Source: Vibrio qingdaonensis
GTDB lineage: Bacteria; Pseudomonadota; Gammaproteobacteria; Enterobacterales; Vibrionaceae
Length of the DNA stretch: 64,000 nt
Assembly: GCF_026191675.1 (NCBI RefSeq)
Contig: NZ_JAKRRY010000002.1
Span: 124,001 to 188,000 of the forward strand
Direction: 5' to 3'
Made by a program: the position numbers and the translations under genes. The notes under the pieces were generated by a model. That model had not been told where the DNA came from, did no database searches, and saw only the letters and a list, made by a program, of their open reading frames with translations. Numbering within the stretch: position 1 is the stretch's first letter; every line of letters begins with the position of its first letter. This document shows positions 60,928 through 64,000 of the stretch, piece after piece.

Positions 60928-62208
60928 ATGAAAATTGCCATTATCGGGACCGGAATATCTGGGCTAACGTGCGGTTACCACTTACACAATGATCACGATG
61001 TGACACTTTTTGAAGCGAACGATTACATTGGTGGGCATACCGCAACGGTTGATATAGATATTGATGGCGAACAGCACGCTGTAGATACAGGGTTTATCGT
61101 ATTCAATGATCGTACATACCCCAACTTCATAAAAATGATGGAAGAGATTGGTGTGACAAGCACGCCAACGCAAATGAGTTTTAGTGTGAAAAATCAAGCG
61201 AACGGGCTTGAATATAATGGCCATACGGTTTCAACGTTATTTGCGCAAAAGAAAAATTGGTTCAGTCCTACCTTCTACCGATTTGTGTTCGAAATATTAC
61301 GGTTTAATAAACTAGCGAAAGAATTCGCCGAGAACGATATTGCCTCGGAAACGACGCTAGGTTCTTTTCTCAATGAGCACGAATTCAGTGACTACTTTTG
61401 TACCAACTACATTCTACCCATGGGGGCGGCGATTTGGTCCTCGACATTGGCAGATATGCGCGCATTCCCTTTAGGCTTCTTTTTAAGGTTTTTCTTAAAT
61501 CATGGGCTGCTTGATGTAGTGAATCGACCGCAGTGGTATGTCATTGATGGCGGCTCTCGGGCATACATCGAACCTTTAATACGCGGTTTTGCCGATAAGA
61601 TACAACTCAATGCACCGGTGACGAGTGTTAAACGTTACGATGATGCGGTCGAGGTGATTGTCAATGGTGAGTCCCAGTGGTTTGATCAAGTCATTTTTGC
61701 TTGTCACAGCGACCAAGCATTGACAATGCTAGAGGCGCCAAGTAACAACGAGTTGAGTATTTTAGCGGATATGCAATATCAATCGAATGAAGTGGTATTG
61801 CACACGGATGTTCGTTTGCTACCGGATGAAAAACGCGCTTGGGCATCATGGAACTATGCATTGAGCGAAGGGTGTGAGCAGCAAATGCCGACGCTCACAT
61901 ACAACATGAATGTTCTTCAGCACATTGAGTCATCCAGCACGCTGTGCGTATCTCTCAACTCCGCGAACCTGGTTGATAGCGATAAGATACTGCGTACTTT
62001 TCACTATTCTCACCCAGTATTTACCTCAAAATCCATTCGAGCTCAGAATCGAAGAGAGGAACTATTTGGAGACAATGAGACTTGGTTTTGTGGCGCGTAT
62101 TGGTATAACGGATTCCATGAAGATGGTGTAAGGAGCGCGTTGGACGTGGTCAAGGGGATTCAAGCTCTCGATCGCGAACAAATCGATCCCATTAAGGGGG
62201 TTGCATGA
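60928..62208 (+). CDS. FAD-dependent amine-oxidase/desaturase-like oxidoreductase
   Basis: 426-aa flavoprotein. The N-terminus has the FAD Rossmann motif IGTGISGLTCGYHL, then FEANDYIGGHTATVD, typical of the NAD(P)/FAD amine-oxidase superfamily that includes carotenoid desaturases. The C-terminal FAD motif reads WFCGAYWYNGFHEDGVRSAL. The stop overlaps the DUF1365 start by 4 bp (ATGA). Genes of this kind are found beside cfa-like genes in many Proteobacteria, often under sigma-E/ChrR control. Confidence 0.88.
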   Translation: MKIAIIGTGISGLTCGYHLHNDHDVTLFEANDYIGGHTATVDIDIDGEQHAVDTGFIVFNDRTYPNFIKMMEEIGVTSTPTQMSFSVKNQANGLEYNGHTVSTLFAQKKNWFSPTFYRFVFEILRFNKLAKEFAENDIASETTLGSFLNEHEFSDYFCTNYILPMGAAIWSSTLADMRAFPLGFFLRFFLNHGLLDVVNRPQWYVIDGGSRAYIEPLIRGFADKIQLNAPVTSVKRYDDAVEVIVNGESQWFDQVIFACHSDQALTMLEAPSNNELSILADMQYQSNEVVLHTDVRLLPDEKRAWASWNYALSEGCEQQMPTLTYNMNVLQHIESSSTLCVSLNSANLVDSDKILRTFHYSHPVFTSKSIRAQNRREELFGDNETWFCGAYWYNGFHEDGVRSALDVVKGIQALDREQIDPIKGVA

Positions 62209-62993
62209 GTCGCTCAGCAGTCAACAGTCGTTTGATGGTTGGAAGTGTTGATCATCGACGTTTCACTCCGAAAAAGCACTATTTGCGCTACCCACTTTTC
62301 ATGCCCGCTATCGATCTCGATGAGCTAGATGAGTTGAAACAAAACGTATGGGGCTTTGGTGATAAGTGGTGGCATTGGGCAAGGTTTCATCGTCCAGACT
62401 ATTTGGGTCAAGGCGATTTAAAGCAGGCCTTACAGGCTAAAGTGCACGAACTTACCGGAGACAAGCTCACAGGTAAAGTGATTGCTGTCTGCCATTTACG
62501 CTATCTGGGGTTGTATTTTAGTCCGGTCAATTTTTATTACCTCTACGACAAGCAAGGTCAATGGCAATACTTGTTAGCAGAGGTGAGCAATACGCCTTGG
62601 AATGAACGTCACTACTACGCTGTTAAAGCGCAAAGTGGCGAACAAGATGAAAATTGGCAACATGATAAGGCTTTCCATGTATCGCCATTTAATCCGATTG
62701 ATCAACGATATAAATGGAAGCTTAAACCTATTGGAGAGCGGTTGTTTGTTCACTTGGCCTGCCATCGTGATGACAAAGAATTTGATGCAACCGTATCAAT
62801 GAAGAGCCACCCTTTTTGCTCAAAGCAATTGTTATCGCTGCTGATCAAAACCCCCGTAATGGCAGTAAAAGTGGTGGCTGGCATTTATTGGCACGCCTTT
62901 AAATTGTGGTGTAAAGGTATGCCAATATACGATCATCCAGAGAAAAAAACTCGCCCTACAGAGGCTTTATCTCAACAAAATTCTAAAGATTAA
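62205..62993 (+). CDS. DUF1365 family protein
   Basis: 262-aa protein of DUF1365, whose members sit next to FAD oxidoreductase and Cfa-like genes. Recognisable blocks are VGSVDHRRFTPKKHYLRYPLF and LGLYFSPVNFYYLYD, and there is a conserved NTPWNERHYY. Biochemical role not known. ATGA coupling with the preceding gene and an 11-bp gap to the next gene indicate one operon. Confidence 0.88.
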   Translation: MSRSAVNSRLMVGSVDHRRFTPKKHYLRYPLFMPAIDLDELDELKQNVWGFGDKWWHWARFHRPDYLGQGDLKQALQAKVHELTGDKLTGKVIAVCHLRYLGLYFSPVNFYYLYDKQGQWQYLLAEVSNTPWNERHYYAVKAQSGEQDENWQHDKAFHVSPFNPIDQRYKWKLKPIGERLFVHLACHRDDKEFDATVSMKSHPFCSKQLLSLLIKTPVMAVKVVAGIYWHAFKLWCKGMPIYDHPEKKTRPTEALSQQNSKD

Positions 62994-63004
62994 GGGAGTG
63001 CTTT

Positions 63005-64000
63005 ATGTTGGACACGACGCTCGTCAGTTCTCAAACACTGACAACTATTCAAAAAACAGCCAGAACGGTGGCATTCAATTGCCTGTATAAACTGGATATA
63101 GGCTGCTTAACGATTGTAGAAAGCTTTGAACAAAATGGGTCGATAAACAAACAAGTCAGTGAGCGTTTTGGGCGCCCAGAACGTGGTAAGCCAAATGCGG
63201 TTATTGAAGTTAAGCATCCTGACTTTTATCGTCGTCTGCTCAAAGGCGGCAGTATTGCTGCGGGTGAAGCTTATATGGATGGGTGGTGGGACAGCCCAGA
63301 TCTGACCGCTCTGATGGAATTAATGGCCATCAATATGGCGGCGTTGGATACTATTGAAGCGAAATCGACACCGTTGACTCGTATCTTGTATTGGTTAGGG
63401 CATTGGGGGAAGCGAAATACATTGGATAACTCGCGTGAGAATATTCAAGCCCATTACGACCTTGGTAATGCGTTATATGAAACTTTCCTCGATGAGCGCA
63501 TGCTTTACTCATCGGCAATTTATGACAGTGATGCCGATTCACTGGAAACCGCGCAGTTAAACAAGATGGAGCGCCTTTGTCAGCAGCTTCAACTTTCTAG
63601 TGACGATCATGTTCTTGAAATTGGAACGGGTTGGGGGGCAATGGCAATTTATATGGCTCAACGCTATGGCTGCCAGGTCACGACGACAACTATTTCCGAT
63701 GAACAGTTTGATTATGCGCAAAATAAAATTAATGAGCTTGGGCTTAATGAACAGATAACGTTATTAAAACAAGATTATCGTTTATTAGAGGGGCAGTACG
63801 ATAAATTGGTTTCTATAGAGATGATCGAAGCGGTTGGTAAGCAGTTTCTGACCTCATATTTGACAACGTGTCAATCGTTGTTAAAGCCTAAAGGGTTGAT
63901 GGCGATTCAAGCGATTACGATTGCAGACCAACGTTATGATAGTTATTCAAAAAATGTCGACTTTATTCAGAAATACATTTTTCCTGGTGGCTTCCTACCT
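63005..64000 (+). CDS. Cyclopropane-fatty-acyl-phospholipid synthase-like methyltransferase (partial)
   Basis: 332 residues visible, no stop. SAM motif EIGTGWGAMAIYMA around residue 205 and a KYIFPGGFLP block match CFA synthase. Compared with E. coli Cfa, which uses Cys139, Glu239 and His266 with bicarbonate, this protein has Ser170 (in YSSAIY), Glu275 (in IEAVG) and Gln302 (in AIQAITI). Two of the three ligands are therefore replaced. It may be a methyltransferase that acts on unsaturated fatty acids differently from cyclopropanation. Distal gene(s) of the operon lie beyond the window. Confidence 0.9.
   Translation, partial: MLDTTLVSSQTLTTIQKTARTVAFNCLYKLDIGCLTIVESFEQNGSINKQVSERFGRPERGKPNAVIEVKHPDFYRRLLKGGSIAAGEAYMDGWWDSPDLTALMELMAINMAALDTIEAKSTPLTRILYWLGHWGKRNTLDNSRENIQAHYDLGNALYETFLDERMLYSSAIYDSDADSLETAQLNKMERLCQQLQLSSDDHVLEIGTGWGAMAIYMAQRYGCQVTTTTISDEQFDYAQNKINELGLNEQITLLKQDYRLLEGQYDKLVSIEMIEAVGKQFLTSYLTTCQSLLKPKGLMAIQAITIADQRYDSYSKNVDFIQKYIFPGGFLP

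Overview
The window is chromosomal DNA of a gammaproteobacterium, almost certainly a Vibrio or close relative. The protein sequences, moderate GC content, and gene blocks (rne-rluC, yceD-rpmF-plsX-fab, ptsG, mlc, cmk-rpsA-ihfB-lapAB-pyrF, ald/lrp, ftsK-lolA-rarA-serS, bioA/bioBFCD, htpX, cfa-like cluster) all fit the large Vibrio chromosome. I saw no insertion sequence, prophage, integron, CRISPR array, tRNA or rRNA. Two genes are cut by the window edges: rne at the left (its C-terminal end is missing) and a cfa-like methyltransferase at the right.

Layout. 1-3.6 kb: rne (minus) with a long structured leader, divergent from rluC. 3.8-15.1 kb: yceF, then the long phospholipid/fatty-acid cluster yceD-rpmF-plsX-fabH-fabD-fabG-acpP-fabF-pabC-mltG-tmk-holB-tatD. 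15.1-24.8 kb: ptsG, a secreted beta-barrel-like protein, an NSS amino-acid transporter with its MetS-type small subunit, another outer-membrane barrel, a small membrane ORF next to a patatin-like phospholipase, mlc, cheV and a second small membrane ORF. 25-30.3 kb: an SOS mutasome operon imuA-imuB-dnaE2 (minus) with a perfect LexA box. 30.5-39.3 kb: a second patatin paralogue, yciK, sohB, cmk, rpsA, ihfB, lapA, lapB, pyrF. 39.4-45.4 kb: miaE, a membrane-anchored protein of unknown function, cysB, a Trm13/GSTCD-like methyltransferase, ald and lrp. 45.5-52.7 kb: ftsK, lolA, rarA, serS, a small DksA/TraR zinc-finger protein. 52.8-57.9 kb: biotin genes bioA and bioBFCD, diverging from a BirA-type operator. 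58-59.4 kb: a 55-aa ORF and htpX with a sigma-32-like promoter. 59.7-64 kb: an operon of NTF2-like protein, SDR, FAD oxidoreductase, DUF1365 protein and a CFA-synthase-like methyltransferase.

Most of the window is housekeeping. The parts most worth a second look are: (i) the 59.7-64 kb lipid-modification operon, whose CFA-like enzyme lacks two of the residues that bind bicarbonate in true CFA synthase; (ii) three unannotated small ORFs (30, 33 and 55 codons), two of them predicted single-span membrane proteins; (iii) two patatin paralogues about 10 kb apart; (iv) intergenic repeats and palindromes, notably a 4 x 14-bp tandem repeat beside a 12-bp-arm hairpin between the DksA-like gene and bioA; (v) candidate Mlc-type and CRP-type sites at ptsG and mlc, which would link the repressor and its classical target within the same window.
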